Shown here one piece after another: positions 47,105-57,317 of a DNA stretch of 64,000 nt (within the stretch, counting starts at the first letter, position 1; each line of letters begins with the position of its first letter). The translations under genes and the position numbers were made by a program. The DNA is from Panagrolaimus kolymaensis (taxonomy: Eukaryota > Nematoda > Chromadorea > Rhabditida > Panagrolaimidae): the NCBI GenBank assembly GCA_028622995.1, contig JAJQJQ010000002.1, forward strand, positions 3,720,001 to 3,784,000, written 5' to 3'. The notes under the pieces are model-generated. The model made no database searches. It was given only the letters and a program-made list of their open reading frames with translations, and was not told the DNA's origin.

Positions 47105-48473
47105 TTTGGCTTTAAGTTTAAAATGTTTTTAAGATCAAATAATGGAATTAATTAAATTGAAAATTTTAACTAAAAATGGTGGTTTAAATAAAAATGTAAC
47201 ATTTGGGTCTAACACGAAGAATGCTAAATTTAATATAAATCGGGAAATTATTATAGCTTTTTAGTCCGTTTATACAAGCAGCGTATTGTAGCTACAAAAA
47301 ACCGCCATTCGAAAAAAAGTAATCACGAATCAGATTATCAACTCATAAAAATTTTCCTTCGCACCTTTTTTCTATTCAAAAAACTGTCCATCATGGATGG
47401 CGGCGATGGTGCACTTATTATTCATAATTTTTACGTAATGAGTTCACGCGCAAAAACAAAAGAGGCCATTAGCAAAAAAAAAATTAGTAAGTTTATTAAA
47501 ATTTCATAAAAACTTAATTAGTGCCTTTCAAATCTTTCTTTCTATCAATTAAATTGAAAGAAAAAATAGACGACGAATTTTTTTAATGATTTAAATCAAT
47601 AAAGTAACTCCACAAAAATTTATAAAAAAAGGCATGAAATCAAAGCAAAAACAACTGACTGTTAATAAATTATTTAGCAAAAAAAATGGCATAAGGAAGA
47701 AGCAATGGAGGTATTTGGGAGAAGAAAGGATGATAGCAAGCAAGCAGTAGGTTGAGATTAAAAAAAGGTAAAAACAATTAATCAAGAATCATCCCATCAT
47801 TATTATCGACGACGTTGGCTCAAGTCTCATATCAGCAATGAAGTAATGTCTCTAAGGAAAATGAACCAAATCACTTTGATGAAGCGCAAGAAAAAAGAGA
47901 TAAAGGGAAGATAAAGCAATGTTGATCAAAACGAGAAGAAATTAACACACAGTGTTGTGTTGCTTTTTGGTTCCTCAGGGCAAAAATAGAAAGATGAGAT
48001 AGAGAGAAAGACAAAAACACCGCCCTTAAAAAGCCGCCGCCTGTTGCTGGTTTTTTGATCGTTCTTCTTTTTTCTTCTATGTTTTTTTTTGCTTTCTTTT
48101 TTTCGTATTTTTTTTTTGTGCAATCTCCGCCTTGTAAAACACACTTTTTTGGCGCTTCTTTTTCTTTGATGCAATGTATATTTATTTACAAATTATGAAA
48201 TCTTCACATATCTCTCTCCCTTTCTCTTTTCACACTTATGGCATCGCTCTTTCTTTCATCAAAAAATCCGGAAACAGTTTTATGAAAAAATAAAATTGAA
48301 ACCGTTGATTGCTTTTTACAACACTTTCTTTTCTACCCTTTTATGTAGGTAACTCGTCTTTTTTCTTTCGCACCGATGCTTTTACAAGTGAATTACCATT
48401 TTATTTCATTACATTTTTTTTACATTCGAAAATATCAAAATAAAATATATATATCATAACCAAATCCTTTGAA
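47105..48473. other. Intergenic, upstream of him-4 and downstream of the MARCH gene
   Basis: About 1.4 kb between the him-4 start and the 3' end of the RING-CH gene. It should contain the him-4 promoter and the RING-CH 3' UTR. Frames at 47591-47785 and 47926-48174 are low-complexity (Lys/Arg- or Phe-rich) and are not called. Confidence 0.5.
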
Positions 48474-49563
48474 TTATACCTTGATTTGCTTTGGATTATT
48501 GATGAAACGAACAACACGTTGACGAGCAAAATATCCTCCAATTGCGCCATAAAGAACTGATAAAAGACATCCGATTAATATGACCAGAATTCCAGCAAGT
48601 ACTAAAACAATAAAATTATACTAGAATAATTCTAACAATTAAAAAAAGCAAACCTAATCGACCTGAATCACCACCTCTTGGAGGATAACCACGAACAAAG
48701 ACTCTTTCAAAAAATTTACGTTCGACACAAATTAAATAAATGTTAACGAGAGATGAAACCAAGCAAACTAAAGATGCTAGGAGAAGGCAGTGCTAAAAAA
48801 AGCTTTGGATTAATAAAGAAAATATAAGATTTAAAAACTTACTCGAAAAGTAATTTGTGGCTTTGACCATTCACGAAGAGGACGAAAATGTTTTGATGAA
48901 AGAGCATAAGATTCTTTACAAATTTCACAATTTTGAGAACGTGATCGAGAAACCCATTCATTCAAACAACTTTGGTGAATATCAGCCATCTAAAAATGAT
49001 CCATAAATGATTAATGTCTTCCTTATTATGTTAGCCATAAGGATTGATAAAAAATTCTTCGTCATCTAAGATTGATCGAATTGAGTTCACTCTCATACTT
49101 ACGTCGATGCATTTACATATAAGTGGGTTAATCACGATTTTAACTTTTGCCTTCGCAAAATCTTTCCTCATTTTTTGCAAGATTTATATTCTTGCAACTC
49201 AAAAAGCAATAATAATAAATCTTTTTTTTTATTGCTTTTCTTCCAACTTTTTGAATGAATCAACTTTGATCAAAAAACTTTTTCTTTCCCATCCGACTTT
49301 GGCCCTTAAAATTAAAATAAAAGATATTTTTGCTTTTTAATATTGTTTTTAAATGCATCGAAGATAATCAGAAAAAACAAAAAAAAACAATGAAGTAGAT
49401 ACAAAAAAAAACTTACTGTACCAGCACATGCACAAGGTCTAACCATAACACCAGTTTCGGATTGACATATACGACAGAGGCGTTGTCCATTGGAAGAGCG
49501 AGAAGTATTCAAACAAATACTTTGATGACTGGTGGATGATGGTTGTTCTTCAAGAGTCGACAT
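48474..49563 (-). CDS. MARCH-type RING-CH E3 ubiquitin ligase, two membrane segments
   Basis: Four exons (49563-49417, 48989-48843, 48792-48654, 48601-48474) join in phases 0, 0 and 1 to give 186 aa. The RING-CH (C4HC3) zinc finger spans residues 30-73: C30, C33, C44, C46, H54, C57, C70, C73 (CRICQ, CACAGT, IHQSCLNEW, CEIC). The order His then Cys at the fourth and fifth positions is the RINGv/MARCH hallmark. Two transmembrane segments follow (HCLLLASLVCLVSSLVNIYL and VLAGILVILIGCLLSVLYG). MARCH proteins ubiquitinate membrane proteins to direct their endocytosis and lysosomal sorting. The small size resembles MARCH2/3. Candidate trans-splice acceptors lie 37 and 51 bp upstream of the ATG, 355 bp after the OST-alpha stop. 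Confidence 0.88.
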
Positions 49564-49917
49564 GTTTTTGATTTGTTAGTTTTTGAAAAAATGAAAATGA
49601 CTGCAATGTTTTGTCTGAAATGTTTCAATAAAGGCAAAGGACAAAAATTTGTATAGGTTCAAAAGTTGAGAAAAACAATACAAATTTCTTTTGCAATGAA
49701 ATGAGAATTCACAATTTTAATAAAAAGGCATTCCTCAATCTTTACATAAAAGGCTTATTTATATAGAAAACACTAATTTCCAGCTGACTAAACTCTGAAT
49801 AAGTTAATTTTATTCCATTGTTTTGTTATTTCCTCACCAAACGATGATAATACAAATTAGCAAAAGGTTATAAAAATATTTTATTTAATCAAATTGTAAA
49901 AAGCAAAAAATTATTAT
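49564..49917. other. Spacer between OST-alpha-like gene and RING-CH gene
   Basis: The 354 bp contain acceptor-like ttgcag and atttcag sites on the minus strand near 49601 and 49615. The spacing and same orientation are compatible with a nematode operon but do not prove it. Confidence 0.45.
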
Positions 49918-51635
49918 TCAATTATTATTTGTTTGTTCTTGAGTATTTTCTGTTGTTAATGGCTTTAAATCAGATTGAGTCTTTGTTAAAGATAATTTTT
50001 CATGATCAGTTTTTGATGGCTGTGTTGATGATGGAACTAAAGACAAAGATCCATTTTTTGAAGAAACACGTGATTTGATATTGATTGGATTTGCATTTTC
50101 AACATTTCCTTGCATTTTGAGACCGATGTTAGGAGTTTTTACTTTTTCCTTTGATTGATTTTTATGTTCATCAGCTTTTGATTGTTTTGAACCAGATTCA
50201 GCGTCTTTTACAGATGTTGCTACCGCCAACGGTGGATTACACACGAATGGATTTTGGGATGGTTTATTATTGAGAGGAGGAAGTACGGCAGCAGCTTTAT
50301 TACCAGAATGAGAATATTTATCAAAAAGTGCTGATTTCGATGGTCGAAAAAGATATGTTGAAATGCAAGAAATTATAAGCATTTCTTGAGTTGCAAGAAA
50401 AGATGCCCAAACTAAAAAAAGTCGAGGTAACATTGAAAATTTTAAAAATTAAGAACTTACATTGAATTTTCGTTGAAGCCGTTATTTGACCAGAGCTAAA
50501 GAAGTTGACTAAAAATCCAACTTCAAAAAAGTTGATTACAACAAGAATGTTCAAGATAGTCATTTGAAAATTGTAAAGAAATTGTACAGTATCAATTATT
50601 CGGAACATAGTCAAGAAGCGATATTGTGTTAAATGTTTCTAAAAATGCTATTAAAGATGATGTACAAGAAATAAAGAGCAAACTTACACTTCCAGCAGGT
50701 ATTAAAACATAACTCCCATAAGAAGCTATCAACATTGAAAGAAGTGAAATGACGCTTGCAATTGTAAAAAATCTTAAAGTTGTTGATTAGTTTTTTTAAG
50801 ATAAAATCTTAAATACGAAAAACTTACACATTATCTTTATTTTCAAGTTCGAAATAAACAGCCATGCTTAAAATTTCAATGATGACACGAAGAATTGGAC
50901 TTTGAAAAATAAGGCATTCAAGAATTCTCAAGTTTCTCCTGAAAATGTTTGTGGATTATAAGTTTTACAAAATGTAATATTTACGCAGAAGGTTTAATAT
51001 CACGAATACAACAAAGACAGCATCCCAATGGAAGTTTTCTTGGATTCAAGCGAACACCCTTTTCAGCCATTTTATGACACATTGCTTTTCGTGAACCATA
51101 TAGCGTTGTCATTATTGTTACCAGAATGAAGGCACAGAACTAAAATTATCATTTTCGAAGTTATTAGTAGATTGAAAAAGCTTACCAGCAAGTAAACAGT
51201 ACCAACGGAATAAAGAAAAGCGCCAGTTCGAGGAATTATTAACCCCATACAACCGCATAGTGAAACAATCTAAAAAACAGTTTTTCAGTACAAAAATAAA
51301 TGAAGAAAAAAAGAAACTTACAGGACAAAGAAATACAATCCAATATAAATCTGATTGGAGTGAAGCATGAGTGACATATCTTATGACAAAATACAAATGA
51401 ATTGCAGCAAGAATTAGAACAATTATGGTAGAGAGGATTGCTTCAGAAGAGACAATAATATACAAGAGTTCATTGTTTGTAAACCAATCATGAACATTCG
51501 GGGGTTTATCAATTGATTTATTGCTTAATTTATCGAATACATCTTGCGTTTGGTTACCAACTTTATCAAGTAATGCACCTGTAAATAAATAAGTTTAATT
51601 ACATACACAAAATAAAAGAAAAAATACTTACCCAT
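49918..51635 (-). CDS. Organic solute transporter alpha-like (SLC51A family) membrane protein
   Basis: Eight minus-strand exons, with the first only 4 bp of coding sequence (51635-51632, ATGG), then 51578-51322, about 51269-51186, 51139-50986, about 50939-50829, about 50773-50699, about 50640-50460 and about 50413-49918. Seven hydrophobic segments are visible, among them AILSTIIVLILAAIHLYFVI, PIVSLCGCMGLIIPRTGAFL and FCAFILVTIMTTLYG. The Cys-rich segment after the NPRK motif (LPLGCCLCCIRDIKPSA) is a hallmark of OST-alpha, which carries CCCC-type runs here. OST-alpha pairs with OST-beta to export steroids and bile acids in vertebrates; nematodes have several osta genes. The C-terminal tail of about 150 residues is Ser/Lys/Asn-rich and looks disordered (ending TQEQTNNN). 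A TMEM184-type protein is the main alternative. Confidence 0.75.
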
Positions 51636-52355
51636 TATTTTGGGACAAGAGAGTATTCCCACGCGTTTAAATCAGTGAAAGATAAAATAAAATCAACTTT
51701 CAAGTTATAAAAGTATTTAATGTAAATTTTTAGGATTACAAAAAAAAGCGCGCGTAAAATTTTATTTTCTAACAATCACAATCAAGTTGTAAAATTTTTT
51801 GTAAGACCTTACGTATGAAGGGCAAAAAGTGAACTCGCAAACAATGAACCATTTTTTACAACAATTTATCGGCCTTCTTTACTTATTATTTAAAGTATCA
51901 AAGCAAAAGATAATTAGTGAGTTAAAAATTAATTAGGATCAGCAATTTATCACTAAATTAATTCTTATCAAAAATTAAACATTTTTGTTATTTGATTTTT
52001 TTTATCTGTAAAGTCACTTTGAAGCATTAAGAGGGTTACTTGCTTGAAATTATTCTTCATAGAGACGTAAATTATGTGAAATAAGTTATAAGATTAGAGA
52101 ATTCCAATGTTTGAATGTTACAACAAGCATGCTTAGTTCAAAAGAGATTACTATGACAACCATACTAGCCTAAAAATTCCGCTGCAAGCCTGAACCTCTC
52201 AATTCGTGTTAATAAGAGAAAAACAATTTTTTTTAATAATTTTATTAACCAATACTAAAACAACAATTCGTATAAAAGACATTAAACTACAACAATAAAG
52301 CACCAAATACCAAGACATAGTAAATTGTTATTAGGAAGTACAAAAAAAAACAAAA
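51636..52355. other. Intergenic abcf-2 to OST-alpha-like gene
   Basis: About 720 bp, A+T-rich, with no open frame of note. It contains a plus-strand tttatt at 52241-52246 (AATAAA on the minus strand), about 110 bp after the abcf-2 stop and probably its polyadenylation signal. Confidence 0.5.
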
Positions 52356-54428
52356 TTATCGTTCAACAATTTGCTTGATATTTCTTGCAATCTTCTTTCG
52401 TAACATTTTCTTGTATGAAAAAATATCACCTTTCCATTTTGTGATTTTTTGACTATCACAAATCCAAATTTCTTCGGTAACTTGTTGGACGAGACGGAAA
52501 TCGTGAGAAACAAGAATGATGCCACCATGAAAATTATTAATAGCTTCAGCTAAGGCGTCGATGCTTTCCATGTCAAGGTGATTTGTAGGTTCATCAAGTA
52601 ATAGCAAATGAGGTTGCTGCCATGCAAGCCAAGCGAACGAAACGCGACAACGCTGTCCATCGGAAAGTTGTTTCATGGGACAAACCTAAATTTAAAAAAG
52701 TAAGAAAGGTTAATGTAAATGTAAACTTACTTGTTCTCGACCTGTAAGGCCATAACGTCCAATAATTTTACGCATTTCTTCAATTTCTTTAACATCAGGA
52801 AAAGATTTCATCATGTATTCAAGAGCAGAAAGTTCAATAGGTAATTCTTCATGAAGATGTTGATGATAACGACCAAGTTTACAGTGAGAATGACGACGAA
52901 TCATACCAATAGTAGGTTGAACATCACCTGCTAAAAGTTTTAGCAAAGTGGATTTACCAGCACCATTAGGACCAACTAAAGCAACACGAGTATCAAGATC
53001 AATACCAAAATCAAGACCTTTGAAAATATAATTCTATAAAACGATAATAAATAATAAGAAGAAAAAAAGAAGATGAAAACATACTCCAGTTTCGCTGTAC
53101 TTAAATGACACTTGTTGGATCATAATAACAGGAGGTGGAACATGACCAGCATCAAAGAAATAAAATTGTTTAGTAGTTTCAGTTACTACTTTTTCGGTAA
53201 GGCCACCAGAAACCATCTTTGCCATAGTTTTTTCTTTACTTTGTGCTTGACGAGCGAGTTTGGCAGAACCGTGACCAAAGCGAGCAATATAATCCTAAAA
53301 GAAAAATATTTTTAAAAATCACCGAAATTTTTAAGAAAGCCAACCTTCATGTTGTTTAGCTGATCTTGTTCCCATTTATACCGTTTAGCTTGATTTTCCA
53401 AAAGTTCAGCGCGAGTTTTAACAAAAGAATCATAATTACCCTAAAAAAGAAGGATATTAAAATAATGTAAATTCAAACAAAAACTTACAGTATAATAATT
53501 GAGCTTCTTTTGAAAAAGATAGATGACATTGGTACAAACATTATTCATAAGATCTTGAGAATGAGAAACGATTAGCAAACATCGTTTATATTGAGCAAGT
53601 TCAGTTTCAAGCCATACGCAAGCATCTAAATCCAAATGATTTGTAGGTTCGTCAAGGAGAAGAATAGTAGGTTTGAGATATAATGCACGAGCAAGTGCAA
53701 TACGCATCCGCCAGCCGCCAGAGAAATCTTTGCACTTTTTCATCATCATTGCATTAGAAAATCCTAAACCACATAGAATTTCTGCAGCTTTAACTTCAGC
53801 TTTGTCAGCTTCCATTTCATCCAAACGGTCATAAATGTCAAGCAATTGATTTTGACTTTCTATAAGTGCAAATAAAGAGAAAATAACATTAACTAAAAGA
53901 GTTACCGTCATCTTCACAGACTGCTAATACTTCAGCTTGAGCTTCAAGCATCTTTCTTTCTTTATCAACATCATAAACAGCTTTTAAAGCAGGCATTTCA
54001 GAAGCAGCCATTTCACGAGAAACCATATACATGTCGAAATGTTCAGGAACAGGTACTTCTCTGTTGTAAATTGTTTGTAGTAGAGTTGATTTACCAGAAC
54101 CATTCAAGCCGATCAATCCATAACGACGTCCTTGATTAATTTCCAAAGTAGTATCAGTGACAATTTCACGTCCATGGAATGTAATGGTCAATTGTTCAAC
54201 CTTCAAATCTCTGGATTTTGGTTGAGATGCTAACACAGCAGCAACCGAACGAGCTTGAGAATTTTCTAATTCAATCTTCTGAAGGCAAGCGGCAGCAGCA
54301 TCGACTTCAAAATCAACATCCGTACCAGTGGTTTCATCAGGTTTAGAGACGGCATCAGACGGTTTCTTTCCACCTTTTGTAGCAGCTTTCTTAGCTGCAG
54401 CACGTTTTTGTTTGGCATCAGATGGCAT
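52356..54428 (-). CDS. abcf-2: ABC-F family ATPase, ABCF2 orthologue
   Basis: Six exons, with clear joins at 54428-53906, 53859-53489 and 53440-53345, and further exons near 53294-53085, 53034-52740 and 52687-52356. The protein has two ABC ATPase domains and no membrane span. Domain 1 carries Walker [10 protein letters not shown], signature [15 protein letters not shown] and Walker [12 protein letters not shown]. Domain 2 carries [18 protein letters not shown] and [11 protein letters not shown]. The inter-domain segment ([20 protein letters not shown]) and the ends match ABCF2. The N-terminus is Lys/Ala-rich ([14 protein letters not shown]). ABC-F proteins act on ribosomes in translation control or ribosome rescue; the exact role of ABCF2 is less settled. 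The start is the first ATG, 9 bp after an acceptor. Confidence 0.95.
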
Positions 54429-54446
54429 TATTGTTACCTAAAAAGA
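54429..54446 (-). promoter_or_regulatory. Probable trans-splice acceptor of abcf-2
   Basis: On the minus strand, ctttttag ends at 54438, nine bases before the ATG of abcf-2, with no upstream exon visible. This short leader is typical of nematode spliced-leader addition, though a 5' UTR cis-intron is possible. Confidence 0.5.
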
Positions 54447-55823
54447 TGTTTTTATGAATACCGAAAAATAAAGAAATGGGTAAAAGCGAATGAAAAAAAC
54501 GGTAAAATCAAGTACATAATTTTAGAATTTTTTAGAAGGAGATGGAAGAGAAAAAAAATTACAAACTGATTAGTCGTCGTTGAATCTGAATACTGCTTCG
54601 AAAGCATTATCCCTAAAGCTCTTACTGTTGTTAGATCAGTTTCGTGTAAAGAGTACGATGGATATAAAAATAAAAGCATTTTTCTTTCTTTTTTTGATAG
54701 AAACATGCTGCTTTTTGTGTAATTTGGTTTAATTTTTTAAATGATGATTGTGTTTGTTAAAATTTGGTATTTGACCATCAAGCTTAACAATATCATCTTC
54801 ATATGCCAAATATGAAAGCCATTGTTATTGAATAATGAATTTCCATTCATATGGAACATTTTTTAGAAATTTGAGCTGGACACTTATCAATTTTTTTAAA
54901 TATTTTTTTTATAGCCATTTTAGAATTTTAACAAAAAATACTGGTTTAAAAAGTTATTTTAAATTCAAAGGCAGTTAAAACGCTTGCACTCCATAAATTT
55001 TTACTTTCTTTGAAGTTGCAAAAAAAAAGTATCTAATAAAATAACTTGCTTAAATTAAGATATATCAAAGCAGTAAACCCAATAGTTTTTTCCATTAAAA
55101 ATCAAATCTTTATCGAATCTGCGCAATCTTAATTTCCATTTTTATGAGCTTTTTTTTGACGGTTGAGTTCGTTTTTGAGTTTAATCAAATGTGACTTTTT
55201 TTGGAATGGCATTCATTCGTTGTTTCTGCTGCCTTCACCGTTTCTGGAATCTTTATTTTTTTTTTGCAAAATAAAAAACTTTTTTTAACTCAAAAGAATT
55301 TTTTTATATTCGATGAAAATTGCACTCTTGGAATTTTAATCATTTTTTTTTTCGTGATTCGGCGTTGATTTAATTAGGATGAAAGCGTTTGAGATCCTGA
55401 CCTTGTACCATCATTGTTCGAACACCTCCTTTTCTTTTGCCAATTAATTTTCCTCTTCCCCTCCGGGGATGGATGGATGATTGCGGTAATTCACTTAAAA
55501 TGCTGGAATCTTTTTTATTTTTTTGCGTTCCATCATAAGCTTGTTTTCCATTTTTTATGCCTCTGCATTTTTTCTGATGATTTTTGTGGATAATAGTAAC
55601 AATCACAAAAAAACGAGTCAAGAAAGAAAGGGAAAGATAAACCTGCTTCTGCTTCTTTTACCACTTTTGACAAATTGACTTTAAATCCGCCTTTTTTTAT
55701 TTGATGATTGCAAAAGTTTATTTATTTAAAATTTTTCAAAGCAACCGTTCGCTCATTTCTTTCTCATCACTGATTTGTTTTTTAACGAAGAGCGGGTTAA
55801 AAAAAGAGAGAAAGATAAAGATA
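54447..55823. other. Intergenic, upstream of abcf-2 and the TSP1 gene
   Basis: About 1.4 kb. Mostly A+T-rich, with a less A+T-rich island at about 55370-55500 that carries one uncertain frame (listed separately). The two flanking genes are divergent, so their promoters lie here. Confidence 0.5.
55370..55621 (-). CDS. Uncertain small basic ORF, possibly a last exon
   Basis: An 83-codon frame with a basic, Gly/Arg-rich end (RRGRGKLIGKRKGGVRTMMV) finishing DLKRFHPN. The second half looks more protein-like than the first and lies in a less A+T-rich patch. It could be the terminal exon of a gene, a peptide precursor (GKR would be an amidation/cleavage site) or chance. No signal peptide is clear and I found no convincing upstream exon. 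Confidence 0.2.
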   Translation of the reverse strand: MTRFFVIVTIIHKNHQKKCRGIKNGKQAYDGTQKNKKDSSILSELPQSSIHPRRGRGKLIGKRKGGVRTMMVQGQDLKRFHPN

Positions 55824-56867
55824 ATGACGATCTTGGCGTCGCTTTGTCTAATCCTTCTTTTTGATGTATCTCTAAGTACAAGTAAGTTCATTTTGAAAAA
55901 GCAATTTCTCTTAAAAATGTGATACATTTTAAGAATGTATTGTTACAAAATGGCGAGAATGGTCGGATTGTATAGGAAATTGTGATTTTGCTCAAAAAGT
56001 TCGAAATCGAGATGTTGTGCGTCCACCATTTCCAGAAAAGAATGAACAAACAGGAGAAACGATACTTCGAGAATGTCCATCACTTTATGAAGTTCAATAT
56101 TGTACTCCATCTTCATGTGAAGAAAATCCTTTTGGAGTTAGTATTTTTTGTTGAAATTCTCAGAAAAATCAAATGAAGATTAAAGTTTTTTTAATGCTAT
56201 TAAAATTTTAGGAAGATAGACATTTAAAGAAATCCCGACCATTTCCCAAACCTGACCCAATGAGATTGAATCGTTTGCCATCGGCTGCTCCATCACGCAT
56301 TCGAGAATTTTTCCGTTCATCAATTCCCAAATCAATTCCAAAACCTAAAGCAGCTGGAGTTTCACTTTTCCATGGAGAACGAAATGATTGTAAGGTTTTA
56401 ATATTGTGAACATCATTTGTTTTCTCTGATTAATTTTTTAATTATTAGAAACAATGTACTTGAAATAGTTTTTTTTTTGCAGGCGGTTTGGATGAGCGAT
56501 GTTGTCAAATTAGACGCATTCTTTGCCCTGATGGATCTCGTCCGAGAAAGGTTACGCGTTGGTATCGACAAGTACGTCTCTTTTTTTGACGATAAGAAAA
56601 ACATTCCACAAAGATGTGATTTTAATGAAAAAGTCATATGTCTTCTTACAGCTTTTTTTGAAAAGAGATCCGCATTTGTAAGTTAGTTATTTATCCTTTT
56701 TGTTTTTTTAGAAGGATGAACCTTTCTGTCGATTGTATGATTATCCATATTGTGGTGATGAATTAGATGTAAAAGAATCTGCATTTTTGTATGAAACAAA
56801 TTGTCAAGAAATTTGTTTCACCGACGAAGAACGATCCGTATTACCATCTTTGAGATTAATTCGTTAA
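55824..56867 (+). CDS. Secreted thrombospondin type 1 repeat protein
   Basis: Five exons (55824-55881, 55934-56136, 56212-56389, 56483-56571, 56712-56867) join in phases 1, 0, 1 and 0 to give 227 aa. Residues 1-19 form a signal peptide (MTILASLCLILLFDVSLS). A TSP1 module lies at about 20-85, with the WxxWxxC start (KWREWSDCIGNC) and closing cysteines in ECPSLYEVQYCTPSSC. It lacks the usual CSVTCG segment, reading CIGNCD. A proline/arginine-rich linker follows (RPFPKPDPMRL), then a second cysteine-rich region (LDERCCQIRRILCPDGSRPR; FCRLYDYPYCGDEL; TNCQEICF). The second exon uses the acceptor ttttaag. TSP1 proteins of this size act in extracellular matrix or guidance; no closer identity was recognised. 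Confidence 0.82.
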
Positions 56868-57317
56868 GGAATACGATAGTAAATAGGAATATTGAACAAC
56901 CTCAATTCATTTTTTTTAAAAGATAAATGCTATTTCATTAAATTTTTGATTTATTTAGATATTGATTTTTTAGGCCAAAAATAATTGGCAATACTTTTTT
57001 TGTTGAAAATCTCAATTAATTTTTTTTGTGTAAATTATTTATTTTTTTAAATTATAAGATAAAACGTGCAATAAAACATTTTCTTTTTTTGTTGGTTATT
57101 GAATAATTTGCCTTATTTGAACTAAAATAAAGAAAAAAAGAAATACTACAAAAGCCGTAGGAGAAGAAATTAAAGAAAATAGTGTTGTGATATCGAACGA
57201 ATAAAAGGAGTGTAGTCTGGTTTATGCTCGCCTCAACTACGCATCGATAAAAGGAATTTATCTCGGTCAAAACAATTTTTTGTTAAATTTTATATTTATT
57301 TTTATGTACAGTTAAAA
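56868..57317. other. Intergenic TSP1 gene to first acyl-CoA oxidase
   Basis: 450 bp, A+T-rich; the only frame (57052-57270, minus) is low in complexity. A trans-splice-like acceptor, gtacag, ends at 57311, six bases before the next ATG. Confidence 0.5.
57302..57311 (+). promoter_or_regulatory. Probable trans-splice acceptor of the first acyl-CoA oxidase
   Basis: The bases ttatgtacag end 6 bp before the ATG at 57318, with no upstream coding exon in frame. This fits spliced-leader addition. Confidence 0.45.
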
